64,000 nt of DNA from Clostridium sp. DL-VIII (GTDB taxonomy: Bacteria > Bacillota > Clostridia > Clostridiales > Clostridiaceae). How positions within the stretch are numbered: position 1 is the first letter of the stretch; the number at the start of each line of letters is the position of its first letter. This document shows, one piece after another, positions 53,538-61,911 of this stretch. The stretch spans positions 3,016,779-3,080,778 of the forward strand of contig NZ_CM001240.1 of NCBI RefSeq assembly GCF_000230835.1, written 5' to 3'. The translations under genes and the position numbers were made by a program. The notes under the pieces are model-generated. The model saw only the letters and a program-made list of their open reading frames with translations, did no database searches and was not told the DNA's origin.

Positions 53538-54100
53538 TATTTTAGATAGAAAAAAATTATTATGAAGTTAAAATAGAAAATATTCTTTACAGCACACACT
53601 GCTGTAAACAAAAGTAATTAACCACCATAGTTATATTATTTATTGATCACATACCATTAAATAATATATTATAATTAATCATACAAAATATTCTTGATGC
53701 TCACACATCATTAAGGATGCTTTCTATGAAACACAAACAAATTATTTCTTACAGATATTAATTAGAGTAATTACGTACATTCCATGAAATTTATATAAGG
53801 TTCATAAGGTTAGCACATAGCCTTATGAACCTATAATTTTTGGAGATTTATGTATGATATAGGCATTAAGTCACCGAAACCAAATAATTGCTATTCTAAT
53901 TGTTTTTTACAATTAGAATAAATTACAGTATAATTTATGTTATGGCATTTTTTATAAATAATTATAATGGGGATATTTTAGAATATAAGAGCAGAAAATA
54001 TAAAAAATATTATCTTGAAGCTATCTAACTTAGATAGTATAGACCATAAGAAGGAATTTGGATTCTAAGAATTTGTAGAATAGAATATGAGGTGATGCTT
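53538..54100. other. Long intergenic region with several hairpins
   Basis: About 560 bp with no gene. It has TTTACAGCA-CACAC-TGCTGTAAA (near 53589-53611), a second copy of the motif AAATATTCTT followed by GCTCACACATCATTAAGGATGC (near 53690-53722), a strong terminator (53798-53842, listed separately), and a perfect 11-bp hairpin, ATTCTAATTGT/ACAATTAGAAT (53893-53919). The cluster suggests an RNA, a terminator of the DUF3793 operon far downstream, or decayed repeats. Confidence 0.5.
53798..53842 (+). terminator. Strong terminator without a nearby gene
   Basis: AGGTTCATAAGG (53798-53809) and CCTTATGAACCT (53821-53832) are perfect 12-bp arms followed by ATAATTTTT. It lies 260 bp after the DUF3793 stop codon, so it either ends that operon or an uncalled small RNA. 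Confidence 0.8.
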
Positions 54101-54628
54101 ATGTTATTTAATAAACTCTTTGAGATAGATAAAGTAAGTGATTCTATAGGAAATATTAATTTTAGGGAAGCAGTTAGAGGAATTATTATAAAGGATAAGA
54201 AAATTTTAATGGTGCATTCTAAAAATCAAGATTATAAGTTTCCTGGTGGAGGAATAAAAAGAGATGAAGGGCATATGAATGCATTAGCAAGAGAAATACA
54301 AGAAGAAACGGGCTATATCTGCAGCAAAATTAATGATAGAGCTGGAATTGTAGTAGAGCGAAGTAATGATAGATATGTTAATAATAGAGTTTTTAAAATG
54401 ATATCTTACTATTATTTTGCTGAGGTGCTGAATAAAAAAAGAAGCCAAAAATTAGATCCCTACGAAGCAGAATTAGGATTTAAACCAGAATGGATTACAT
54501 TAGAAGATGCTATTAATAATAATGAGAAGATAATATCGGCAGGAATTGAACCAATTGCAAATTGGATTTTTAGAGAAACGTATGTATTAAAGAAAATTAG
54601 AAAGAACATTGATGCAATTACTAAATAG
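54101..54628 (+). CDS. NUDIX hydrolase
   Basis: A 175-residue NUDIX protein. The box is complete: GGGIKRDEGHMNALAREIQEETGY (G-x5-E, then REIQEETGY). It lacks the CoA-pyrophosphatase signature found in the protein at 20.3 kb, so it probably acts on another nucleoside diphosphate derivative (ADP-ribose, 8-oxo-dGTP or similar). Start ATG 54101 is preferred over the in-frame GTG 54092 and ATG 54095, because GAGGTGA (54089-54095) overlaps these. It is a single gene with a terminator. Confidence 0.9.
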   Translation: MLFNKLFEIDKVSDSIGNINFREAVRGIIIKDKKILMVHSKNQDYKFPGGGIKRDEGHMNALAREIQEETGYICSKINDRAGIVVERSNDRYVNNRVFKMISYYYFAEVLNKKRSQKLDPYEAELGFKPEWITLEDAINNNEKIISAGIEPIANWIFRETYVLKKIRKNIDAITK

Positions 54629-54701
54629 AGAATAACTTATACATTTAAAAATATGTAAATACAAGATTTTTTATCGCTCGTAGCTAATATAGTAATATAT
54701 A

Positions 54702-54748
54702 CAGGGAAATTTCTTAGATTTTCTCTAGAATGAGAATTTCCCTTGTTT
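54702..54748 (+). terminator. Hairpin terminator
   Basis: AGGGAAATTTCT (from 54702) pairs with AGAATTTCCCT (54732-54742) with a bulge, and TGTTTTA follows. Confidence 0.7.
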
Positions 54749-54785
54749 TAATATACGAGTTGCTTAAGAGGAAGAAGGATATTCT

Positions 54786-56129
54786 ATGTTCATAAGAAGA
54801 GATGTATTAAAATTGGCAATACCAATAATAGTAGAGCAGACTTTTGTCATGCTGCTTGGGACATGCAATACAATGATGGCAGGACATATTGGAGAACAAG
54901 CTGTTTCAGCAATTGGAATGGTCGATTCAATAAACAATATGTTCATATCATTTTTTGCGGCATTATCAGTTGGAGCAACAGTAGTAGTTGCACAGCAGAT
55001 TGGACAAGGTAAACCCAAAAGGGCAAATGAGACTGCAAAGCAGGCTATTGTATCAGGTATATTGGTATCTTCCGTGATAACATTACTTTTATGGATCTTT
55101 AGATTACAGTTAATTAATGTATTATATGGATCAGCAGAAGAATTAGTTAAAACAGATGCAAAACTATATTTGGAATTTACCTTACTTACATATCCATTTA
55201 TTGCCATTGAACAAATCGCCAATGGAATATTAAGAGGGTGTGGAGATACAAAAACTCCTATGAAAATAACTATGTTTATGAATGGTATAAATATAGTTTT
55301 AGGATATATACTGATATTTGGAATTGATGCAATTTATATCCCTTCCTTTGGAATAAGTGGTGCAGCAATTGCTATTGCTATTGCAAGACTTATTGGAACT
55401 TTTGTTATAGTGTTTGTTTTATTTAGAGGAAGTAAAATTATAAAAATTAAAAACATTATTCCTTTTAAATTTGACTTTGATTTGCAAAAAAGTATATTTA
55501 ATATAGGAATACCAGCTGGTATGGAACAAGTCATTTTTAATGCAGGAAAATTAATAGTACAAATGTTTATAGTAACAATGGGGACAGCCTCTATTGCTGC
55601 TAATGCTATTTCATCATCAGTTGCAATAATGGTTAATGTTCCAGGAAATGCACTTTGTTTAGCGGCTACTGCATTAGTTGGACAATATGTAGGTAGAAAT
55701 GATATAAAGGGAGCAAAGAATACCTTAATTTATCTAACTAAGTTTGGTACCTTTTGTTTAGTGACATTGGGACTCATTTTTATACCTATAGCTGGATGGG
55801 TTGCATCATTATATACAAATGTTCCGGAAGTTATAGGAATTTCTAAAGTATTAATTAGAAGCAATAGTATTGCTTTACTTGCATGGGGATTATCATTTAT
55901 ACTTTCATCTGGACTTAAGGGCGCAGGGGATACAAGATTTACAATGTTAACTGCATTTATTGGGATGTGGATTTTTAGAATATTTATGGGTTATCTTCTA
56001 GGTGTGATTTTAAAAATAGGAGTATTAGGTATTTGGATAGCAATGTATATAGATTGGATTGTAAGAGGAACTATGTATTGTATTAGGCTTAGTGGGAATA
56101 AATGGCTTAAGCATAGATTGTCAGATTAA
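54786..56129 (+). CDS. MATE-family efflux transporter (copy 2)
   Basis: A 447-residue MATE protein, paralogue of the gene at 49940. All family segments are in place (VEQTFVMLLGTCNTMMAGHIG, ANGILRGCGDTKTP, GIPAGMEQVIFNAGKLIVQ, SSGLKGAGDTRFTMLTAFIGMW). Differences cluster in the loops between helices and in the central linker, so the copies may have different substrates. AAGAAGGAT precedes the ATG. The two copies are separated by a hypothetical gene, the Fur-controlled flavodoxin pair and a NUDIX gene; they are in the same direction, so the duplication is dispersed, not tandem. Confidence 0.93.
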   Translation: MFIRRDVLKLAIPIIVEQTFVMLLGTCNTMMAGHIGEQAVSAIGMVDSINNMFISFFAALSVGATVVVAQQIGQGKPKRANETAKQAIVSGILVSSVITLLLWIFRLQLINVLYGSAEELVKTDAKLYLEFTLLTYPFIAIEQIANGILRGCGDTKTPMKITMFMNGINIVLGYILIFGIDAIYIPSFGISGAAIAIAIARLIGTFVIVFVLFRGSKIIKIKNIIPFKFDFDLQKSIFNIGIPAGMEQVIFNAGKLIVQMFIVTMGTASIAANAISSSVAIMVNVPGNALCLAATALVGQYVGRNDIKGAKNTLIYLTKFGTFCLVTLGLIFIPIAGWVASLYTNVPEVIGISKVLIRSNSIALLAWGLSFILSSGLKGAGDTRFTMLTAFIGMWIFRIFMGYLLGVILKIGVLGIWIAMYIDWIVRGTMYCIRLSGNKWLKHRLSD

Positions 56130-56302
56130 TGCAAAAAAATTATAAAGTATATACAAGAAAATGTTTACAAGTAAAAATAAAAGAGTTATAATAAAAAATG
56201 AAATGGGTAAAAAAGTAAGATGAAAGTTTGCTCTAAATTATTAGGGTAACTTTAAGAATATCTTTGAAATTACTCATTAATCTCTCTTTACATAATAGGA
56301 TT

Positions 56303-56330
56303 GAACTCCAGTGATGGAGTTCTTTTTTTG
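56303..56330 (+). terminator. Terminator with GTGA tetraloop
   Basis: GAACTCCA, loop GTGA, TGGAGTTC, then seven T residues. It lies 174 bp after the MATE gene in a 305-bp gap, otherwise AT-rich. Confidence 0.9.
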
Positions 56331-56434
56331 TTGAAAAATCACATTGTTTAAAAAGACAGTATTAATGTATATATAAACTGACAAAGTGAAAAATTATATA
56401 GGTAAACATAATAAATGTTACAAAGGAGAAATAT

Positions 56435-57397
56435 ATGAAAGTGAGATTAGGTTATGTGGCAGTATCCATGAGATTAGGGAAAAAGGTTACCAGCTCAAGT
56501 ACAGTTACTTTTGCTAACTACAAAAAAATAATATCTGAAAAAGATAAATTACATAAACTTAAAGGCATTACTATATCAAATTTAAATGATTTAGAAATAA
56601 TACTTAAATATAACATAAAAAATAATATACATTTTTATAGAATAACTTCTGCTTTAATCCCGTTAGAGACACATCCAGAAGTAGGATACTGGGGACACAG
56701 AAAAATTTTTAAAAAGGATTTTGAGTATTTAGGAAAAATAATCAACGAAAATAATATGAGAGTTGACACTCATCCTGATCAATTTAACGTGTTAAATAGC
56801 ACTAATCCTGAGGTCGTTCAAAATACTATAAGAAATTTAATGAGTCAGGCTACATGGTTTGAAGATCTAAATTATAGTACAGGAAAAATGGTACTGCATG
56901 TTGGTGGAGCGACAGGAGGAAAAGATGAGGGGATTAAGAGATTTATATATAATTTTAAGATGGTTCCAAAGGAAGTAACATCAAAACTAATAATAGAAAA
57001 TGATGATAAAATGTATACAGCAAAAGAAGTATTAGAATTATGCAAGACTTTAGAAATTCCAATGGTGTTAGATGTACATCATCACAATTGCAATAATAAT
57101 GGTGAAAAAATAGAGGAGTTATTAGAAGGAATTTTTAATACATGGAATAAGGAGAGATTAAATCCAAAAATACATTTTTCTACACCTAAGGATCATGAAA
57201 AAGACAGGAAACATGCTGATTATATAAATGCAAAAGCTTTTATTGAATTTTTGGAGAAAGCTAAAATTTTAGATAGAGATTTTGATGTAATGCTGGAATG
57301 CAAGCAAAAGGATGAAGCATTATATTTATTAGCAAAGGAGATTAAGGCTATAAGACCAGAATATAAATGGATTGATCAGAGTAGTTTTGAAGTTTAA
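56435..57397 (+). CDS. uvsE: UV damage endonuclease UvsE
   Basis: A 320-residue UvsE/UVDE protein with a TIM-barrel metal site. Typical segments are VRLGYVAVSM at the N-terminus, FYRITSALIPLETHPEVGYW, MRVDTHPDQFNVLN (His, near 112), VLHVGGATGGKDEGI (His), LIIENDDK (Glu), MVLDVHHHNCN (His) and HFSTPKDHEKDRKHADYI. It nicks DNA 5' of UV photoproducts, an alternative excision repair route useful to spores and vegetative cells. AAAGGAG precedes the ATG. Single gene with a terminator. Confidence 0.94.
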   Translation: MKVRLGYVAVSMRLGKKVTSSSTVTFANYKKIISEKDKLHKLKGITISNLNDLEIILKYNIKNNIHFYRITSALIPLETHPEVGYWGHRKIFKKDFEYLGKIINENNMRVDTHPDQFNVLNSTNPEVVQNTIRNLMSQATWFEDLNYSTGKMVLHVGGATGGKDEGIKRFIYNFKMVPKEVTSKLIIENDDKMYTAKEVLELCKTLEIPMVLDVHHHNCNNNGEKIEELLEGIFNTWNKERLNPKIHFSTPKDHEKDRKHADYINAKAFIEFLEKAKILDRDFDVMLECKQKDEALYLLAKEIKAIRPEYKWIDQSSFEV

Positions 57398-57412
57398 TAG
57401 TAATTTATAAGT

Positions 57413-57468
57413 AACAGTTATCTAATATACGACATAATAAAAAAATGTTAGATAATTGTTATTTTTTC
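57413..57468 (+). terminator. Terminator of uvsE
   Basis: AACAGTTATCTAA (57413-57425) pairs with TTAGATAATTGTT (57448-57460) with one G-U pair, followed by ATTTTTT. Confidence 0.85.
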
Positions 57469-57592
57469 TTAATATATTAAATTATAGTTTTGAAAAAAAT
57501 TCTGTTATATAATATAAATATGTTTATTTTATATAACTCTTAGATAATATTTATATGCATGAAAATTCATAGAGGAAAGAAGGTATTTGTTG

Positions 57593-58639
57593 ATGAAAAA
57601 ATTTATTAGGAATTTATTATTAGTATTAATGATGTTATCAGCAATAGGTGGACAACCTGTATTAGCAGCAGATTATGATTTAAATACATATGTATATAAT
57701 CATTTAGAAAATTGGGATACAGAATTTAATCTTGATTATAATGATAGTGATGTACTTGATGAAGTTCGAAATATTGCTGAAAAGGATGATTATTTGAGTT
57801 TATCTCTTAAGGAATTGGTTTTTAATAAAAATACTGATGAATTATACATAACATATAAAACAACTAAGAGTGAAGAAGAGTATATCAATACGGAATTGAA
57901 TAAAGTAATTAAATCTATAATAACAGATAATATGACTGATGTTGATAAAGTTAAGAAAATAAATGACTATTTAGTAAATAGGCTTGATTATGATTATGGT
58001 CTTACATCGGATACAGCATATAAAGCATTAACAACAGGTAAAGCTACATGTGAAGGTTATGCATTAACTGCTTATAAGATGCTTGAGTTAGCAGGAATTG
58101 AAAATAGGATTGTTGTTGGAAAAATAAATGGAGTCGGGCACGGATGGAATTTGGTTAAGCTTAATAATAAGTGGTACCAGCTAGATATAACAAACAATGA
58201 TGCAACAAATTCAGATAAGTATTTTCTAACCTCTGATGATGTGCTTAAGAAAGATGGATTTACTTGGAATAGTGATGAATATCCAGCATGTACTGAAAAA
58301 TATTATGAAGTAAATAACAATTCAAATCTTAGCACCAGTAATTTAACAACAGGAAATATTAATCAGCAAGCGTCAAGTGGATACAGATCAAATATAGACG
58401 GTAATTGGAAGTTTACTAATGGTTCATGGTATTTTGTAAAAAATACAGGAAATTATGCAATAGGATGGAATATCATTGATAGTAATTGGTATTACCTGGG
58501 AAATGATGGAGCGATGCAAACAGGTTGGATATATTCCAGTGGAAAATGGTATTATTGTTATCCTGGTAGTGGAGCAATGGCAGTAAATTCTATAATTGAT
58601 GGATATAAAGTTGATTCCAGTGGAGCATGGATATCATAA
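57593..58639 (+). CDS. Secreted transglutaminase-like protein with wall-binding repeats
   Basis: A 348-residue exported protein. The signal peptide (residues 1-24, ending PVLAAD) is followed by a transglutaminase-like domain with the triad Cys (GKATCEGYALTAYKML, near 155), His (GVGHGWNLVKL) and Asp (YQLDITNND). The C-terminal 85 residues hold three choline/glucan-binding-type repeats (GNWKFTNGSWYFV, SNWYYLGNDGAMQTGW, GKWYYCYPGSGAM), which attach the protein to the cell wall. Such proteins may cross-link or cleave surface peptides. ATG 57593 follows AAAGAAGG by 9 bp. Its domain is related in type to the membrane-anchored protein at 41.6 kb. Confidence 0.92.
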   Translation: MKKFIRNLLLVLMMLSAIGGQPVLAADYDLNTYVYNHLENWDTEFNLDYNDSDVLDEVRNIAEKDDYLSLSLKELVFNKNTDELYITYKTTKSEEEYINTELNKVIKSIITDNMTDVDKVKKINDYLVNRLDYDYGLTSDTAYKALTTGKATCEGYALTAYKMLELAGIENRIVVGKINGVGHGWNLVKLNNKWYQLDITNNDATNSDKYFLTSDDVLKKDGFTWNSDEYPACTEKYYEVNNNSNLSTSNLTTGNINQQASSGYRSNIDGNWKFTNGSWYFVKNTGNYAIGWNIIDSNWYYLGNDGAMQTGWIYSSGKWYYCYPGSGAMAVNSIIDGYKVDSSGAWIS

Positions 58640-58665
58640 ATTTATTATTTTGTAATTATATATAA

Positions 58666-58722
58666 ATTTTAAGTTCTATAAATATATGTCAACCATTTTA
58701 AGTTCGATAAGTATATTGACAG
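58666..58722 (+). repeat. 29-bp imperfect tandem repeat overlapping the tyrS promoter
   Basis: Two copies beginning ATTTTAAGTTC start at 58666 and 58695. Each continues with a variant of GATAAGTATATTGACA. The second copy ends inside the -35 box of the tyrS promoter, so the duplication may have created or duplicated a promoter element. Confidence 0.6.
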
Positions 58723-58744
58723 AAGCGGAGTTTTTGGATATAAT
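58716..58744 (+). promoter_or_regulatory. Consensus promoter of the tyrS transcript
   Basis: TTGACA (58716-58721), 17-bp spacer, TATAAT (58739-58744). The start is predicted near 58751, so the leader to the tyrS ATG is about 430 nt and includes the T-box. Confidence 0.88.
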
Positions 58745-58843
58745 CTTATTAATTTAATATATAACGTGATTAGATTTATAAGTTTATTTTTAATCATGAT
58801 GTTTTCAATAAAAGCAATGAAAAGAATAAGTAGGAATTAGATA

Positions 58844-59122
58844 AGACATGTGTTTAACTAGCATGTCTAAACCAAACAGAAAGTTACCGGATGATGAGAG
58901 GTGCATGGAAACTAATTTTGAATACATCTTAGAGCTTCAAGCTGAAAAAGAATTGTCTTGAGTAGGTGATGACGGAACCCTGCACCCGTTATAGTGCTAA
59001 AGTATAACCAAGTTTTTGGCGTACTTGAAGAGGTTAATCGTGTGAGCGGTTAATGAATTTAAGGTGGTAACACGAGAGATATACTCTTGTCCTTTATTAT
59101 GTAGAGGGCAAGAGTTTTTTTA
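58844..59122 (+). promoter_or_regulatory. Tyrosine T-box leader with terminator/antiterminator
   Basis: The T-box core AAGGTGGTAACACG is at 59061-59074, close to the consensus AGGGTGGNACCGCG. Stem I spans about 58890-58990, closed by AGGTGCA/TGCACCC pairing, and contains GAATACATC, where TAC (58923-58925) is a tyrosine specifier codon. The terminator is ACTCTTGTCCT/AGGGCAAGAGT (59083-59114) plus seven T. Uncharged tRNA-Tyr would pair with the specifier and, through its CCA end, with the T-box bulge, forming the antiterminator and letting tyrS be read. Confidence 0.92.
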
Positions 59123-59182
59123 TTGCATATTGAATTTTATATAGGTTATTTATATTAAAAAATATGTAAGGAGTTAAAAGAA

Positions 59183-60394
59183 ATGAGAAGAACTATCGAA
59201 GAACAAATTAGAATCATAACGAAAGGAGCAGCCGATGTAATCAGTATAGAAGAATTAAAAGAAAAACTTATTAAATCTGAGAAGGAAAATAAGCCATTGA
59301 TTATTAAACTAGGATTAGATCCAACAGCGCCAGATATTCATTTGGGTCATGCTGTTGTACTTAGAAAAATTAAGCAGATGCAGGACTTAGGGCATAAGGC
59401 AGTAATAGTAATTGGAGATTTTACAGGCAAAATTGGAGATCCAACGGGTAAATCTAAAACTAGAAAGCCACTTACAAAGGAACAAGTAATGGAAAATGCT
59501 TTGACGTATGAAAAACAGATTTTTAAAATATTAGATAAGGAGAAAACCGAAATAAGATTTAATAGCGAATGGCTGTCAAAATTAAATTTTGAAGATGTAC
59601 TAAAATTAGCAGCAACTACTACTGTTGCCAGAATGTTAGAAAGAGATGATTTTAAAAATCGTTATAATAACAATATAGCAATTGGAATTCATGAATTTTT
59701 CTATCCGCTCATGCAGGGTTATGATTCAGTAGCATTAAAAGCTGATGTAGAATTAGGAGGAACAGATCAAACGTTTAATATTTTAATGGGAAGATCGCTT
59801 CAAAAAAATGAAGGAATTGAGCAGCAAATCGCTATATTTATGCCAATCTTAGAAGGCTTAGATGGCATAGAAAAAATGAGTAAGAGTCTAGGAAATTATA
59901 TTGGTATAGAAGATGATGTTAGAGTAATGTTTAAGAAGGTAATGGAGATTCCTGATAATCTTATAATAAAATATTTTGAATTAGCTACGGATGAGCATCC
60001 TGATAGAATTGAAAAAGTTAAGGAAAGACTAGAGAATGGAGAAAATCCAAGAGACGTTAAGCATGAATTAGCCAAAACTATTACTAGGTTATATCATACA
60101 GAAGAGGAAACTCAATTGGCAATTGAATATTTTGAAAATGTATTTAGGCATGGTAATTTACCAGATATAGTTCCTGAAATAATGATACCAGAAGAGTGCA
60201 AAAAATTAAAAGAAATAGGTAAACTTCTTGTTAAAGAAAAAATTATACCATCAGCAAATGAATTTAAAAGAATTGCAAATCAAGGCGGAGTATATATAAA
60301 TAAAGAAAAGATAACTGATTTTGAAAATGCGGTTATTACAAGCGGTGATATAATCAAGATTGGTAAAAAGAAGTTTGTGAAGATAATTAAATAA
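59183..60394 (+). CDS. tyrS: Tyrosyl-tRNA synthetase (KMSKS type)
   Basis: A 403-residue class I synthetase. The HIGH-like motif is HLGHAV (near 53-58) in [20 protein letters not shown], and KMSKS is at EKMSKSLGN (near 231-235), so it is of the TyrZ-like/type 2 group and not the KFGKS-containing type 1. A C-terminal S4-like RNA-binding region follows ([34 protein letters not shown]). It charges tRNA-Tyr. AAGGAG precedes the ATG, and the gene is controlled by the tyrosine T-box directly upstream. Confidence 0.96.
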   Translation: MRRTIEEQIRIITKGAADVISIEELKEKLIKSEKENKPLIIKLGLDPTAPDIHLGHAVVLRKIKQMQDLGHKAVIVIGDFTGKIGDPTGKSKTRKPLTKEQVMENALTYEKQIFKILDKEKTEIRFNSEWLSKLNFEDVLKLAATTTVARMLERDDFKNRYNNNIAIGIHEFFYPLMQGYDSVALKADVELGGTDQTFNILMGRSLQKNEGIEQQIAIFMPILEGLDGIEKMSKSLGNYIGIEDDVRVMFKKVMEIPDNLIIKYFELATDEHPDRIEKVKERLENGENPRDVKHELAKTITRLYHTEEETQLAIEYFENVFRHGNLPDIVPEIMIPEECKKLKEIGKLLVKEKIIPSANEFKRIANQGGVYINKEKITDFENAVITSGDIIKIGKKKFVKIIK

Positions 60395-60444
60395 TTTTAT
60401 AATTATGAGTTATATTAGGACAATTAATTTTAAGCAATTAATAA

Positions 60445-60479
60445 AAAGGCTGTTTTATATAAATATTTAGAACAGCCTT
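60445..60479. terminator. Hairpin between tyrS and the AI-2E-family gene
   Basis: AAGGCTGTT and AACAGCCTT are perfect 9-bp arms with a wide AT-rich loop (60446-60478). The T run is on the minus strand side, so it mainly terminates the minus-strand gene. Confidence 0.75.
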
Positions 60480-60554
60480 CATGTTATAAGTTTTATGTAA
60501 ATAAACTCATTAGGAACAAATTTAAATTTATATTATTTTCGTATATATTTGAGC

Positions 60555-61736
60555 TTATGCTTCGGGTTGGTTATGTTTATAATTCTCATACCAATTATTA
60601 ATTAGTACTTTGCAGGAAGCGGCAATAGGGACTGCAATTAACATTCCAAGTAATCCGCCTACATTGCCTCCAATTAAAATTGCTAGTATTATAAAGACAG
60701 CATGTAAACCAACACTGTCACCAACAATCTTAGGTGCTAAAATATGGCCGTCAAACTGTTGAACAATTACCATAGCAATAATAGCATATAAGATCCTAAT
60801 TGGTGTCCCACTAAGCAATCCCATGACTGCTGCAAGGACGGTTCCAACAATCGGACCAACGTATGGAATCATATTGGAGATACCTGCGATAATACCAATA
60901 ACAAAAGCATAATCTATACCAGCAATTGAAAGGGCTATAGCTGATAAAATTCCTACGAAAAATGCTTCTAATAATTGTCCTTTTATATATTTAGCGAAAG
61001 ATTCATGAATAACTCTAAAAACATAAGTTATCTTATTTCCAACATTGCTATTTCTAAATATTAAGTAATAAAATTTATACCATAAGCCGAAAAAGTATTC
61101 AGAATCTTTCAATAAATATATGCTAATTACAAGTGCAATAAAAAATGTTGCAACACTAGTTCCGATAGACATTGCATAAGAGGTCATATTTCCAATATTA
61201 TCCTTAACATATTCTTGTAAATAAATAATTCCATTTATGATGTACGGCTCAACACTATCTATAAACGGGTTATTAATTTTATCTAGGGTTTCTTTAATCG
61301 ACGTTGTTGAAAAAGAAGTACTGCTAACATATGAGGAAATATGTTGTGTCATATTTAATATAGTTGTATTATTTGAAATTTGCCCACCAATCATATAATA
61401 AATTCCAGATATTAACCCTAAAAAGATGCCTATTATCAAAAGGTATGCGCAGATAATAGATAAAATACGCCTTGGTGATGCCTTATGGATTCTATATAAT
61501 TTATTTTTTTCTAAAAAATTCTCGATACCCTTAGTTATTGGATATAAAAGATAAGCAATTATTATACCTATAATTAATGGTTTAATTAAATCTAGAACGG
61601 TCCCTAGAATATCAAATATAGTCTTGAATATTGTGCCTACATTTGATATGACTAAAAATGCGACATATATTACGACCGTAGTAATAGCGATATATATAGA
61701 GTACTTAAATAGTTTTTTATCAAATTCAATTTTCAT
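60555..61736 (-). CDS. AI-2E (PerM/YtvI)-family membrane protein
   Basis: A 393-residue protein with about eight membrane helices. Family features are LIKPLIIGIIIAYLLYPITKGIENFL near 50-75, the stretch FAKYIKGQLLEAFFVGILSAIALSIAGIDYAFVIGIIAGISNMIPYVGPIVGTVLAAVMGLLSG near 235-300, and FDGHILAPKIVGDSVGLHAVFIILAILIGGNVGGLLGMLIAVPIAA. Despite the name AI-2E, most members have unknown substrates; ion or Na+(Li+)/H+ exchange has been reported for some. AAGGAG precedes the ATG. It stands alone. Confidence 0.92.
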   Translation of the reverse strand: MKIEFDKKLFKYSIYIAITTVVIYVAFLVISNVGTIFKTIFDILGTVLDLIKPLIIGIIIAYLLYPITKGIENFLEKNKLYRIHKASPRRILSIICAYLLIIGIFLGLISGIYYMIGGQISNNTTILNMTQHISSYVSSTSFSTTSIKETLDKINNPFIDSVEPYIINGIIYLQEYVKDNIGNMTSYAMSIGTSVATFFIALVISIYLLKDSEYFFGLWYKFYYLIFRNSNVGNKITYVFRVIHESFAKYIKGQLLEAFFVGILSAIALSIAGIDYAFVIGIIAGISNMIPYVGPIVGTVLAAVMGLLSGTPIRILYAIIAMVIVQQFDGHILAPKIVGDSVGLHAVFIILAILIGGNVGGLLGMLIAVPIAASCKVLINNWYENYKHNQPEA

Positions 61737-61911
61737 AAAGTGGTTTTTATCTCCTTGTTAGGTGTTATTTTTACTGTTATATATTTGAGATTTATTGTAA
61801 ATATATAAATTTAGTGGTAACAGTAATTCATATATAATTGCTTACATTATAACATATTATAAATCATATATCGATTCATATACGCTTAAGGCCAAGTTCA
61901 AAGTTTGACAT

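Noticed and set aside
49940..56129. Composite transposon with MATE genes as ends
   Set aside because: The two genes are functional transporters in the same direction; there is no transposase, and I see no inverted ends or target duplication.
58666..58722. Short repeats considered as a CRISPR remnant
   Set aside because: Only two adjacent imperfect copies with no spacer between them and no cas genes in the window.
60555..61736. AI-2E-family gene as part of a quorum-sensing system with the AgrD-like gene
   Set aside because: The family name is historical; the gene is 54 kb away from the peptide gene, and no link is visible.
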